Below are positions 1 to 10,834 of a DNA stretch of 64,000 nucleotides, one piece after another. Origin of the DNA: Ficedula albicollis (Eukaryota > Chordata > Aves > Passeriformes > Muscicapidae); assembly GCF_000247815.1 (NCBI RefSeq), contig NC_021675.1, positions 67,484,193 through 67,548,192 of the forward strand, in the 5' to 3' direction. The notes beneath the pieces are model-generated. The model made no database searches and was not told the origin of the DNA. It saw only the letters and a program-made list of their open reading frames with translations. The position numbers and the translations under genes are program-made. Position 1 is the first letter of the stretch. The number at the start of each line of letters is the position of its first letter.

Positions 1-172
1 GCTCTGGGCACCCTGTGCCAGGGTCTGAACACTCACAGTAAAGAGTTTCTCCCTGATATCTGATCTAACCCTGCTCTCTCTCAGTCTGAAGCCATTCCCC
101 CCTGGGTTGTCACTCCAGTCCCTTGTCCCAAATCCCTCCCCAGCTCTCTGCAGCCCCTTTAGGCACTGGGAC
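1..172 (-). mobile_element. CR1 LINE fragment, 3' region, antisense
   Basis: The stretch matches the 3' untranslated part of avian CR1 in reverse orientation. It opens with GCTCTGGGCACCCTGTGCCA and continues with a degenerate block on 'actcacagtaaagagtttct', then 'ccattcccccctgg', and ends with 'agcccctttaggcactgg'. All are familiar landmarks of CR1 read on the opposite strand. The element runs off the left edge of the window, so its 3' terminus is not visible. No reverse-transcriptase coding part is present, so it is a dead, 5'-truncated copy. The assignment rests on recalled family features; the subfamily is not determined. Confidence 0.85.
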
Positions 173-1406
173 CATTTACTAAGAATGTGAATGTGTAAAT
201 GGCCTTAGAGAGGGAGATTTAAGGGAGTTCATATTTTTATGTACTTTGATTTTTTTTCAGCTGGGAATTTTTGACCCCTTGAGCTAGTGCTGGATCCTGC
301 CCCAGCTCCCCCCTGCATTCCAGCTGGTGGAGAGTAGCACTGCTGGGCAGAGGAAGGTGTGAGACAAGGTGTACAGGTACAAGAGAAATCACAACTCTAA
401 TGCAAGCTGGAAATGGTTAAGTTTTGAGGGCTCACAGATGTCAATTTTCAAACATCCTTGGAGCACACACACCTGAGAATGGCTGTGGTGGGGTGGAGGC
501 TTCTCTTGCCTTCAAAGCAAAGGGGCTGCTTGAGCTCACACTGGGTGTCTGTGAGCAGCTGTCCAAGTGAAGGTGCTCAAACCACTCTGCTCAGGTTTAG
601 GCACACTATTCACTCCAGCCCTTCACTCTTCACCTTCAGACAAAAGTTTTGCTGACCTTGAGGGCAGTTTTGCAGAACAGGAGGCTGCAGAGAGGTAACT
701 TCCATCCCTATTAGGGCCGCAAAGCTCACAGAATACCTCCTTCACATTCCCTTAAATTACACCAAAGCCTGTAAAAAGAAGAGTTTAATTTCTTTGACAC
801 ACACTGTGTCAGTTGCTGACACGACAAGTTGTTTCTCACTGAAGCTCTCTGAAATACTATTGATTTTGGCAGGATGGCTAAAATGAGCTGCTTGTGCTCC
901 TTTTAAATGCCTGCTTCTTATCATCTCCCATAGACAATGGAAGACGACCATGGACAATGTCCAATCTCCTTTGGAATCACGAGGTTCTCACTGGCAATTT
1001 CAAACAACAGGCAATACACACTTCATGGTTTAGGTCCAATTTTGTTTTGTCAAAGAACACAACTCTTCACTTTTGTCACTTTGAATAAGGTGTCATGCTG
1101 CCTTGCCGTTTTCAGTGTCTTGAGTGAATTATACCTGGTGTCTTTTTTAACAGTTTTCTATAACTAAATACACTCTGTACCCAGAAAATGTGGCTCCCAT
1201 ATCAGAAGAGCTAAGGAGAATTTATTGTCTGCTATCTCATAAAATTATTTTGTCTTCTGTGGCAGAAATAAAGATAGAAATGACTGCCTACTCTATCTTA
1301 AATTTCCGAGGTCCTTTCAGTGGTGAAGTTTCTTTTGTGAGAACATCAAAATGAAGTATGCAGGAACAAAGAACAGAAAAATACCACTTTGCTGACAACT
1401 TTGTGT
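173..1406. other. Unique non-coding sequence
   Basis: AT-rich single-copy-looking sequence. The open frames here are shorter than 80 codons, overlap each other on both strands and show no recognisable protein. I see no convincing repeat, promoter or RNA gene. Confidence 0.6.
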
Positions 1407-2327
1407 AAATTTGTACAAGTCACAAACAATAGAATATAAATATGATTTTCTCTCTTCCTGATAGGCATTTTTTTTTATTTGATTATCTCTTTACAAGACT
1501 TTTTTTAAAATATATATACCTGTAAAAATGAAAAAGAGTTTGCAGACAGTACTTTGCACAGGACTGAGTGATCTGTATGCTCTTCAGCAGAGGTTTCCTG
1601 CAGGGTCCCACAGATGGGAGATTTTTCCTCTGTAGAATGACAGATTGGACATTATGATGGAGACACAAGTTCTGGATAGACACAAGGCAGGAAAATGACA
1701 ACATGACCAATTTCTCTGGTTTTTGCCATGTAAGGACTCAGGTTGTTATGACATTTACAGCTGAATATGAGTAAGGATTGAAGAACATCCTTACTGTGAG
1801 GATGGTGGGGGTCTGGCACAGGCTCCAAGAGAAGCTGTGGCTGTCCCACCCTTGCAGGTTTTCCAGAAATTTGTACAAGTCACAAACAATAGAATATAAA
1901 TATGATTTTCTCTCTTCCTGATAGGCATTTTTTTTTATTTGATTATCTCTTTACAAGACTTTTTTTAAAATATATATACCTGTAAAAATGAAAAAGAGTT
2001 TGCAGACAGTACTTTGCACAGGACTGAGTGATCTGTATGCTCTTCAGCAGAGGTTTCCTGCAGGGTCCCACAGATGGGAGATTTTTCCTCTGTAGAATGA
2101 CAGATTGGACATTATGATGGAGACACAAGTTCTGGATAGACACAAGGCAGGAAAATGACAACATGACCAATTTCTCTGGTTTTTGCCATGTAAGGACTCA
2201 GGTTGTTATGACATTTACAGCTGAATATGAGTAAGGATTGAAGAACATCCTTACTGTGAGGATGGTGGGGGTCTGGCACAGGCTCCAAGAGAAGCTGTGG
2301 CTGCCCCACCCTTGCAGGTTTTCCAGA
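1407..2327. repeat. 460-bp direct tandem duplication (two copies)
   Basis: Copy 1 spans about 1407-1866 and copy 2 about 1867-2326, offset by exactly 460 bases. The only difference I saw is T at 1844 against C at 2304. Each copy contains unique AT-rich sequence and ends inside the beginning of a CR1 fragment. Copy 1 therefore carries a CR1 stub of about 70 bp cut at 'ttttccag', while copy 2 continues into the full CR1 tail. The original arrangement is thus the right-hand one, and the left copy is a duplicate of its left part. Near-identity points to a very recent duplication or a false duplication in the assembly. Confidence 0.92.
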
Positions 2328-2457
2328 CCAGGCTGGATGGGGCTTGGAACAACCTGGGATAGTGGAAGGTGTCCCTGATCATGACAGAGAGGCTGGAACT
2401 GGATGGTCCTTCAGGAACCTTCCAACCCAAGCCATTCTTTCATAATTCTATGATGAG
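2258..2457 (+). mobile_element. CR1 LINE fragment, 3' end, sense
   Basis: The order of landmarks is that of a sense CR1 3' end: 'ggctccaagagaagctgtgg', then 'ccaggctggatggggcttgg', 'gtggaaggtgtccctg', 'accttccaacccaagccatt', and a tail of CATTCT/AATTCTATGATG type ending near 2457. The octamer-like tail marks the real 3' terminus. Only about 200 bp remain, without coding sequence. A truncated copy of its start lies at about 1798-1866 because of the 460-bp duplication. Confidence 0.9.
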
Positions 2458-4767
2458 CTCTTTGTTATGAGTCAGCTGTAATATAGTGAGAAAATTACTG
2501 TTTTGACTTTTATTCTTTAGTTCAATTTGTGAGTGCTCAGCTGGGTGTCTGGGATTCCCAGTCATTAGAGCAGACCCTGGAATGGTTGGTAGTTGGAATA
2601 AAAGCAATTAGTATGAATAAAGGCAATGGCAGTGGGAAGGAACCCTGAAAATCCTTTAGCAAACAGATGAGACCTGAAGTCCATGCAGTGTTAATCTAAA
2701 TGAAGCATGCTCTAAGCACAGTGGAAAAGCTTGGTCTGCAATTTTTATAACCCTTTGATACACTGGAGATCACATTTATCCCTTGCCTTCATTCTGATTT
2801 TGCAGCTCGCTTTCTTCACAGGAAGTCAAGTAATTTGGGATCCATTTATCAGCCTCCAGAGGAGCTGGGGAACATCCTACAGGGAGAGAGGATGATGACT
2901 TGGCCTCCTGGCAGTCCCTGCCTGAGCCATCATCTACAAGGGGTAACCAACCATGCTTGCACTGAGTGGCACTTGGATTTTACTGAACAAAGGCTCTGCC
3001 TTCATCAGCTCTCATTGTGATTTCATTTATTGATGAGGACAAGAGAATGCTTCCCAGGGACAGCACAGAAGAGTTTGGAGAAGCCACAGCAGCAGCAGTG
3101 CTCAACAGCCACAGCAATGCTCCAGTGGCAATACTCTGTGGCTACAGGGCAATATCATGGTGAGCAAGGGCTCCTGAGACCAGCCCTGCATGGTTTTTAG
3201 GGGCTCTTTTTTGGGGGCTCACATTGTGATTTACTCTCACTTTTTAATTTCCAGCCTGCCGTGAAACTGTTGTGCACTGCAGCACATCTGCAGCCATTTA
3301 GGACTTCATAGCTGCAGTTACTTGTCACACCTGGGATGTCTCCTCTGTCACTGCAGCAGCAGAGATAAAACCCAGACCCCCTTGCCTGTGGTGGCTGGTA
3401 ATATTTGGGCACTATTAAAGTTATAAGTGGGGTCCCAGTTGCACAAGTGTGCCTTGGCTGTATGTGAGGGCTGTGCTTTGAGTCTAACTCCAAAGTCACT
3501 TTGCTGATCACATAATAAAACCTACTGGACCTAAAAGAAATGGCAATTTAAAAAAAAAAACACACCACCACCACCAACAAAACCCCATTGCATTAAAGCA
3601 TATGACAAATTAAACACCTTCTACATTGCTTTTTTCAAACTTTCTTTCTAATGCACAAACACATAAATTATTTACATTAAGGAAAATATGGAACATGACA
3701 GTGTCATGAAAGTGGTAGAGACTCTAATGGATGTCTTAGTGTAGAAAGGTCCCTTGACCAATTAGGGCAAACTTCTTTGATTAATAGCCTTTTGTATTCC
3801 CTCTCTTTATTTCTCCTTTATAAGCCATTAATGGGTATGTCAGCTAAAAAAGTAGCCCCATAAGAATCAGCTTTGGAGAAGATAATCTGAGATCATTTAA
3901 GTTCACTGCCATTAGTGTGGAATTGTTCTCTATAGCATTGTTTAACAAGCTTTATTCAGCCTAATTTTGGGTAACTCAATCACAAAATTATTTTTCTGTT
4001 TCTCCACAGGCTTCATCACTAACTAGCTGAATAGTTTAAAAAGAAATAAAAAGGGTTTTTTTTAAACCTTAATTTTATTGCTTTTGATTTTCTATAACTC
4101 ATCACCTAGCATGCCATGTAGCTTCTTTATGTGTATTAACTGTAATGATTTTTCAACTGTGTTGTTGCAAACAGGGACCAGAAAGCTACGGATTGGTTTG
4201 TGGAGTTTTTTAAATTAAATTAGAAGACATAATTTTTCTCTGATATTGAAAAATTTAATCAAAATTCTGTTTAAACATACACACATATATACACACACAT
4301 AATACACACACCCCTGTTCAGTCTGTTCTGATGGTAAGATTTTGGAGCTTAGGCCCTATTTCTATTTTAAAATATGCATTATAAATTATAAAATGCATAT
4401 TCATGAGATTATTTCTGTTTGTTCTTTCATCCAGTTTCTGAGAAGTGCTGAGTGACTGATATGAACATTGTAAGAGAGCAGCAATCCAAGAAGTTCTTTC
4501 TGACCTTAGAACCAAGGGTTTTCACAGCAGAGATGTGAATTCAGGCTATAAAATACTTCCAGTGTCTGTAAAACATTTTATTTTCAATGGGAAAAATGTA
4601 AGAAAAGCAAGTTAAAGGTTTATATTAACTCCTGTTCTGTACTGTCCTGTAGTAGAATATCTTCCAGGCTACCCCCAGAGACTGGCATGAGATAAACAGA
4701 TGCATCTCCATAATTCTGCTAATTGCAGCAATCAAAAAAGTTTCTGCTCCATTCTTACTTAGTACAT
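2458..4767. other. Unique non-coding sequence with small simple repeats
   Basis: Mostly AT-rich unique sequence. An A-run followed by a short CCA/ACC run lies at 3550-3577, and an impure CA/TA-rich patch at 4275-4312. The longest open frame (3197-3511, minus) has no recognisable domain and no splice context that I could defend. No gene is called. Confidence 0.6.
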
Positions 4768-4895
4768 GTTTAAATCTATTGTATCAATATTCTATTTTTT
4801 CCCTACATTTTTTTTCTTTTTTTTCCCCCTCGTTTAAATCTATTGTATCAATATTCTATTTTTCCCTACATTTTTTTTCCTTTTTTTCCCCCTTT
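4768..4895. repeat. 64-bp tandem duplication
   Basis: Two copies begin with GTTTAAATCTATTGTATCAA at 4768 and 4832. Each ends in a T-rich then C-rich tract. The copies differ only by the length and composition of the T/C runs. The period is 64 bases. The arrangement fits replication slippage or unequal exchange. Confidence 0.88.
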
Positions 4896-5788
4896 CTGAT
4901 CCATCTGTGAGAACCCATGAATTCAGAGCCCAAAGCAATAAGAGAAGACTTTAAACCTTAGCTCAGCTGTTGCATTTCGATTGTTTGTGTAATTATGCTC
5001 TAGTTACCTTTTAGGCATCAAAAAACACTGGATCTTGATTAATTGGTCAAGGAAATGGTGAGGACAAAATATTCTGTCTAACAGGAAAAAGATGAATGAA
5101 ATGATTGCCTAGGTTTAAGCTCTCTGAAAAAACAAAACAAGAAAAACCCCACAGGGTACCCATCCTGGGTATCAATTCAACCCCAAATTTGGATTAATAT
5201 TCCATCTTTCTGTGAAACCTAAGTTCAAATAATTAATCTACATTTTCTCACAAACTTTTTTATTAAGCACTCTTCCTCCTCCCTTTAGTGAATAAGACAA
5301 ACTGGAGATGACTTTATTTACCCATTTTCAATAACATGGCAGTGCTAGTGGCCATTTTTGAGTAGGAATCTGAATTTCTGTTATAACTTTTGCAAAGGAG
5401 ACAGCACAGCCCATGCTTGTCATCCTTAGGTTAAAAACCAAATTATTATATTGCATCCTACAAGGGCATAATTATCCCTGATACAGGGAGCACATTTACC
5501 AGGAGATAACCATATTTCTGTAATTGTGGCAGCTCCTGAGCTAATGGCAGTGCTGTTACCTAAATATGTTACCCATTTCAGCTGATTGGACCTGCAGTAA
5601 AATGGAGAGAGTTGCCACACCCATCAGTGTTGGTGGGAGAAACAGAGCTCCTATAGGAACTCCAGCTTCCCTGGGTGCATTTGGCTGTGTTTGTGCTGCT
5701 ATACACCTGCTAACCTGTCAATAAAGCCTCCAGGACACAAACTTACAATTTCACATTGCTTATATATTGTGATAAATCCATGTTTTGG
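4896..5788. other. Unique non-coding sequence
   Basis: AT-rich sequence without a recognisable repeat or exon. A short minus-strand frame at 5426-5620 resembles no known protein. Confidence 0.55.
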
Positions 5789-5796
5789 TTTTTTTT

Positions 5797-5884
<88 letters not shown>

Positions 5885-5902
5885 TTTTTTGGGTTTTTTT
5901 TT
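5789..5902. repeat. Homopolymer tract: T9 then C86 then T-rich
   Basis: A pure run of 86 C occupies 5798-5883. It is preceded by nine T and followed by G, six T, GGG and nine T. Pure C runs of this length are very unusual in vertebrate DNA. The sequence change from T-run to C-run and back suggests that the C part may be an artefact of poly-G reads placed in reverse orientation. If real, the tract could form G-quadruplex or i-motif structures. Proline-rich open frames across it are not genes. Confidence 0.9.
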
Positions 5903-6813
5903 GTAAAATTGGTTAACTTGGTTTAAAAATCATCTCCAGTTTGTTTTTCTTTCTCTCCTCATGATTTAGCAAAAAAAAACCCCCCATATTACTCTTGGCA
6001 ATCCTTCCAATTACACTGCATAAGTGATGATTTTATGCTACTATTTTCTGCTGGTGCCAGCAACCAGCCAGGCCATGTTTGTTCAGAGGCAGGTGGAGTT
6101 TCACACCACAGCACCAGCAAGGTTGAGGGGATTTTTCTGGAAGATTTACAGTATAGCAGAGCTCTCTCTGAAAGAGAAAATAGCACTCATGGGTAAAATA
6201 AAACATTACTGAAGTTTCAGGTTAACAGTTAATGATCACTCAGTTCTTTGCAGGCAATTACTGCACTATTTTTAAAGCCCCTTTTGTGGCTGCTGAGGGG
6301 GCCCTTGGAGGTCCCTGTACTACTGATACCATTTCATCAAACCATCACTTTGCTTGCATCTGAAAATGCAAAGTTTAGCGTTCTCCTTTGGAATTATTTC
6401 ATGTAATATTCTCCCTCACAGTCATTCATCTGAGTGTGACTTATTTCTGCAATACAGCAACGTGTGAGGACACTGATACAACATCTGAGCACTGAAACTG
6501 GAATCTCTGACAAGTTTAAAATGTATGTGCAAAATCTATCTACCACTGGCATTCATGAATAAAAAACACCCCAACCTATTTATTTGCATTATTTCAGGGG
6601 TTTTTCCTTCTCTCTAGGTTCATAGTCAGCAGAGAACTGTTTAGGAAATGACAGTAAGGTAGCACATAACAAAGACCAGTCATCCATTAAAGACACACAA
6701 GAGAAATGCACTCAATGGGAAAAGCTGATAGTTGTTTCTGTACACCAATTTTGACTAAAAAGAAGCAAATAATTTCCTTAAGGTGACAAGAAGTCTTTAG
6801 AAATGTTCATGGT
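5903..6813. other. Unique non-coding sequence
   Basis: No recognisable gene or mobile element. Two overlapping short open frames on opposite strands near 5989-6212 are chance frames. Confidence 0.55.
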
Positions 6814-7181
6814 TCATCATGTCCTTTCACACGGGCCGTGCAAATGGAAGAAACCCAAGCAATAATAATCCTCTGTGCTCCAAGTGCTTTTATCCTGGTG
6901 CACCATCATATTGTCTATTTTCTATTTCCTACTTTTTTCTAGGACTCAAATGCACATTTCCTATGATGCAGGTGGTCTGTCAGGCTGAGACAGCTGCTCA
7001 TCATGTCCTTTCACACGGGCCGTGCAAATGGAAGAAACCCAAGCAATAATAATCCTCTGTGCTCCAAGTGCTTTTATCCTGGTGCACCATCATATTGTCT
7101 ATTTTCTATTTCCTACTTTTTTCTAGGACTCAAATGCACATTTCCTATGATGCAGGTGGTCTGTCAGGCTGAGACAGCTGC
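6814..7181. repeat. 184-bp tandem duplication, apparently identical copies
   Basis: Copy 1 covers 6814-6997 and copy 2 covers 6998-7181. Both begin with TCATCATGTCCTTTCACACG and end with GAGACAGCTGC. I saw no difference between them, and the same 60-codon frame is preserved in both. The second copy runs directly into a CR1 fragment that holds an assembly gap about 220 bp downstream. The identity and the nearby gap make a false assembly duplication possible. Confidence 0.93.
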
Positions 7182-7182
7182 T

Positions 7183-7510
7183 GGTGCTCCCCTGGAGAGG
7201 AGAAGGCTCCAGGGAGAGCTCAGAGCCCCTTCCAGGCACTAAAGGGGCTCCAGGAGAGCTGGAGAGGGACTGGGGACGAGGGATGGGGGGACAGGACACA
7301 GGACAAATGGTTTTAAACAGGAGGACAGGTTTAGGTTAGGTTTTGGGGGAAAAATGTTCCCTGTGAGGGTTCTGAGGCCCTGGCACAGGGTGCCCAGAGA
7401 AGNNNNNNNNNNNNNNNNNNNNNNNNNNNNNNNNNNNNNCCTGGAAGTGCCCAAGGCCAGGTTGGATGGGGACTGGATCAACCTGGGACAGTGGGAGGGC
7501 ATCCTGTGGA
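7183..7510 (+). mobile_element. CR1 LINE fragment, sense, interrupted by assembly gap
   Basis: Sense CR1 landmarks are seen in order: 'aggagaaggctccagggag', 'ttccaggcactaaagggg', 'ggacaggacacaggac', 'ccctggcacagggtgccc', then the N run, then 'cctggaagtgcccaaggcc', 'aggttggatggggactgg' and 'aacctgggacagtgggagg'. The 3' tail with the CATTCT octamers is missing; the match ends near 7510. No coding part remains. The gap lies where other copies read 'gctgtggctgcccctg', so about 37 bases is a plausible true size. Confidence 0.85.
7403..7439. other. Assembly gap (37 N)
   Basis: Thirty-seven consecutive unknown bases. The position inside a high-copy CR1 element explains why assembly stopped here. 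It shows that the sequence was scaffolded and probably gap-filled, which matters for interpreting the poly-C runs and duplications elsewhere. Confidence 0.99.
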
Positions 7511-9363
7511 AGATTCTTGTTTAGAAACCTTGTATCTTATGATTTAGACACTCAAAGTATCTAAAAGCATCCAGTTTGCTAAAAGGAATGTAAAATGTCC
7601 AAGGGATTGCCTGGTGAAGGCTGGATATGATCTCCTCTATATTTCCAATGGATCACACGTCAGCTGTCCCATTAATGGCTTCCCTCTTACCATAAAATCA
7701 GTTACAGAACATGGGTTTTGTACTAACAAAAGGTGGGGAAGACTAAAAAGAAAAACCTTTAAAAAATTAATATCTGAAGATCAGCCTTAGCTTACAGTTA
7801 CACCAGTGACACAATCTCCTGAAAAATCTGAAATAAGAGATATTTATTTACAAGTTGAACCACAACTTTTAAACAAAATTTAGAGATTGATTTTCAATGG
7901 ATTTAAAAGCAGGGATATCATCATTCAAGATAGAATGTTCACCAAAGCTCTTGCACTACATAGTGCCATATTAATCAGCATGCACCAACATATGTCATAC
8001 ACAAAATGCAACCTGATATGAAAATCACAGTGTACCTCTTGTATTTTTTTCCCTTTTCTGGAATAACTTCTTGAAAGAGTATTAACATTAACATTTGGAG
8101 TTTCCATCCATAGACATATACTACATTTCTTTCACTACTTCAGGAAAATATAAAATAATTTATATATGCTATCACGCTCTGGAATACTTTTTGTACAAGT
8201 GTATAGTTTTTAAAATTTTTGCTTGTAAAAAGATTCACAGCATTTAGGTCAAAAGACTGTATTTTATAACTCAAGATATACTTTTTATTCTAACCTACTT
8301 TATCTTCTATAGATTATTTGATAATCCATGAGCATCCTGAAAAGCAAAGCAACTTTACCTCATTCAAAACAAGTGAGGTGATTTGATTCTGAATGTAGTG
8401 AAGCAAAACTATGAACTGATACATTATGGTATTCAACATTAATGGCTTAAAAGGGAAAGAAATGTTGCTTGCATTTGTGTGAAATGTTGCTTATATTTAT
8501 GTGACTTTACAGTTTCATTTTATATGCTCCATTAGCTTTTCTTTTTTTTGCTTTGGGGTGGATTTGATGAAGACAATATAATCAGATGGCCCATCCATCC
8601 ATGCATTTTGAATCATTGAATCATTTCTTTGAGGAAGAAAGTGACGACAATTTCACAAGCACAAGTTTTTATTGTTCAACCATCCCATATCACAAAAGCC
8701 TTTGTTGTGATCTACTGAAATATTTGGAGCTTGTGTTGCCTTTGGAGAGATCAAGGAATGAGCGAATCCATGTAGTTATAATTCTTTGGTGTATTAGTAA
8801 AATAGTTTTTGAATTGACTGGAAATTATTTAGTAGCTAATATAAGGATAGGAATAATGAGAAAAACACATTTTTTTTTCAGTCTGGTGAGTCAGCAGAAT
8901 GAAAGCAGTGAAAGCAAGAGCTCTGTGTAATTTTTTAAACCCTGCTTGGGGTCATGTGCAGTGTTTTGACTTGTCCACCACACTGACCGCTGTCCCAGGG
9001 AAAGGAGCAGCAGACAGGTGGGAAGCTGAACACCTAAAAATGTGCAGGCTGGACACACGAAGAGCAGGCTGTGGCTCCAGGAGCAGTGAATCATTCCAAA
9101 GACAGTGCAGAGTATTGTTTCTGCAGCTCCATTTGCATTTCCCAACACCTGGAATTGCCACATCCTCACCACCACCTTCACTGTAGTTGGGCAGTTCCTC
9201 ATCTACTGAAAGAAAGTAGAAATGAACCTGCAGCAGGAGACCAAAGCTTTGCAAATATAGTCACAGAGGAAAAAGCAAGTTTTTGAACCAGGGAGAGCTA
9301 AACCTGTCAAGATACTGGTTTTCAAGGAACACCAGGTGGTCTGTCATGAACAGGTTGGATTCC
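7511..9363. other. Unique non-coding sequence; 114-codon open frame at 8586-8930
   Basis: AT-rich sequence. The open frame at 8586-8930 on the plus strand is long for this composition. It has no signal peptide, domain or family resemblance that I recognise, and no clear splice acceptor at its start. Overlapping frames on the minus strand at 8891-9254 look equally random. A small imperfect 23-bp direct repeat sits at about 8458-8505. No gene is called. Confidence 0.5.
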
Positions 9364-9542
9364 ACGGCTTCCATACCCATTCCTGGATGACCTAGAATTT
9401 ATTGTTCTGTAAAAGAATCTACCTTATCCTAAAATAAAGGTAGTAAATCAAAACGGCTTCCATACCCATTCCTGGATGACCTAGAATTTATTGCTCCGTA
9501 AAAGAGTCTACCTTATCCTCAAAATAAAGGAAGTAAATCAAA
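9364..9542. repeat. About 89-bp tandem duplication, slightly diverged
   Basis: Two copies begin with CGGCTTCCATACCCATTCCT near 9365 and 9454. Several substitutions (for example TTGTTCTG against TTGCTCCG) and a one-base indel separate them. The divergence argues for a genuine, older duplication rather than an assembly error. Confidence 0.88.
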
Positions 9543-10726
9543 ACAAAATTGCAAAACATGTCCTCACTCCATTTTCTACGCTTGTGTGTTGTATCTCTTT
9601 CCTTGTGCACATTTTGTTTTTGAAGCAGCAGGTTTTTAAATTTACCTATCTATTGCTTTCCCAGATCAAAGCCAAACAGGGCTCTAGTTTCCCATGGTTG
9701 CTGAGTTCATTGCAGGAAAGAGGACAACATCCAGTCTGCCTGATTCATAAAGTGCTGCTAGTTATTTGTCTGTATCTGAACACGTGCTTTCCACTTGCAA
9801 AAAGCTTCTTGAATCTCGAGAGGTTATTATATCCAACAGGTTGTGGGGTTTTTTTTTAAATTTTAAAAAGCAACTTGCATTATTTATTATACATTTCTCC
9901 TTCTCTTTCCTTTTTTTAAAATATTTGTCACCTAATCAAGTCTCAGAAAAATGTGTGAGCAACCAACAGAATAAAATGCACACAGACTTGTGAATATGGC
10001 TTGACCCCAAGTTCAGTGTACAATAAATTCCATTAATCCCACATTAAGTATGTAACAGACTGTTTTTGTAGTACAGCTTCTGAGAAGCAGCTAGCAAGTG
10101 ATTCAGAGCTTGGAAATTACTTAAAACTGCATCTGTTTGGCAAATTCTTATGAATAATAAACACAACATAGTTGTAGGGTATCACAACCAATTGTAAGCT
10201 ATTTACTAACAAAACAAGAGAAGACATTTGCAATAAAGTTTTATTCACAGAAATAATCTGGTTTAACTTACTGCAGCACTGAGTTGTTCTCATTGCCAGA
10301 GGAAGGCCACTCCACAGGCATCCATTAATTTGTTTCCTACACTTCAATTTTCAAAGTGTTAAGTCCTGCTTGTATCCCTTTTCTGCTGCAAATCTGGTTT
10401 GCATCAAATGCCTAATAGAATCCAAACACAAGAAAACTTTCCCATTATAAAGATTTTATGTACATTTCTGTTTTTCCCAATATAATATTTAAAATAAAGT
10501 GTGACTGTGTGGATCTGACTGTTACACACCCTTTTCTCAGATTTCTTTGTGATATGGTGGCTGCTTGTCTCTCCTGAACAGTTCTTTTACTTCTTGGGAG
10601 GAAAGAGAGAGAATGAGACAGAAAGATTACACATACATGGAAATCAAAATTTTGATTAGGAACCTGTGACTTGCCTACTGATGCTATGGGAAGGATACTG
10701 AGAAAAAAAAAAAAGCAATGTAAATC
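9543..10726. other. Unique non-coding sequence
   Basis: AT-rich with short T runs. The frame at 9491-9859 is hydrophobic only because the strand is T-rich, and it has no recognisable family. Nothing else is supported. Confidence 0.55.
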
Positions 10727-10834
10727 CAATCCCACTTTAAATAGTTTTGCCATGGTGGAAGTCATTAGGTCCCAAAATACCAATCCCACTTTAAATAGTT
10801 TTGCCATGGTGGAAGTCATTAGGTCCCAAAATAC
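10727..10834. repeat. 54-bp perfect tandem duplication
   Basis: Two identical units start with CAATCCCACTTTAAATAGTT at 10727 and 10781 and end with CCCAAAATAC. An A12 run precedes the pair at a short distance and A-rich DNA follows it. The period is a multiple of three, so it also appears as a repeated segment in open frames on both strands. That does not imply coding. Confidence 0.93.

Noticed and set aside
8586..8930. 114-codon plus-strand open frame considered as a possible exon or small gene
   Set aside because: No recognisable domain, no convincing splice sites at its borders, and surrounding frames on both strands look equally random.
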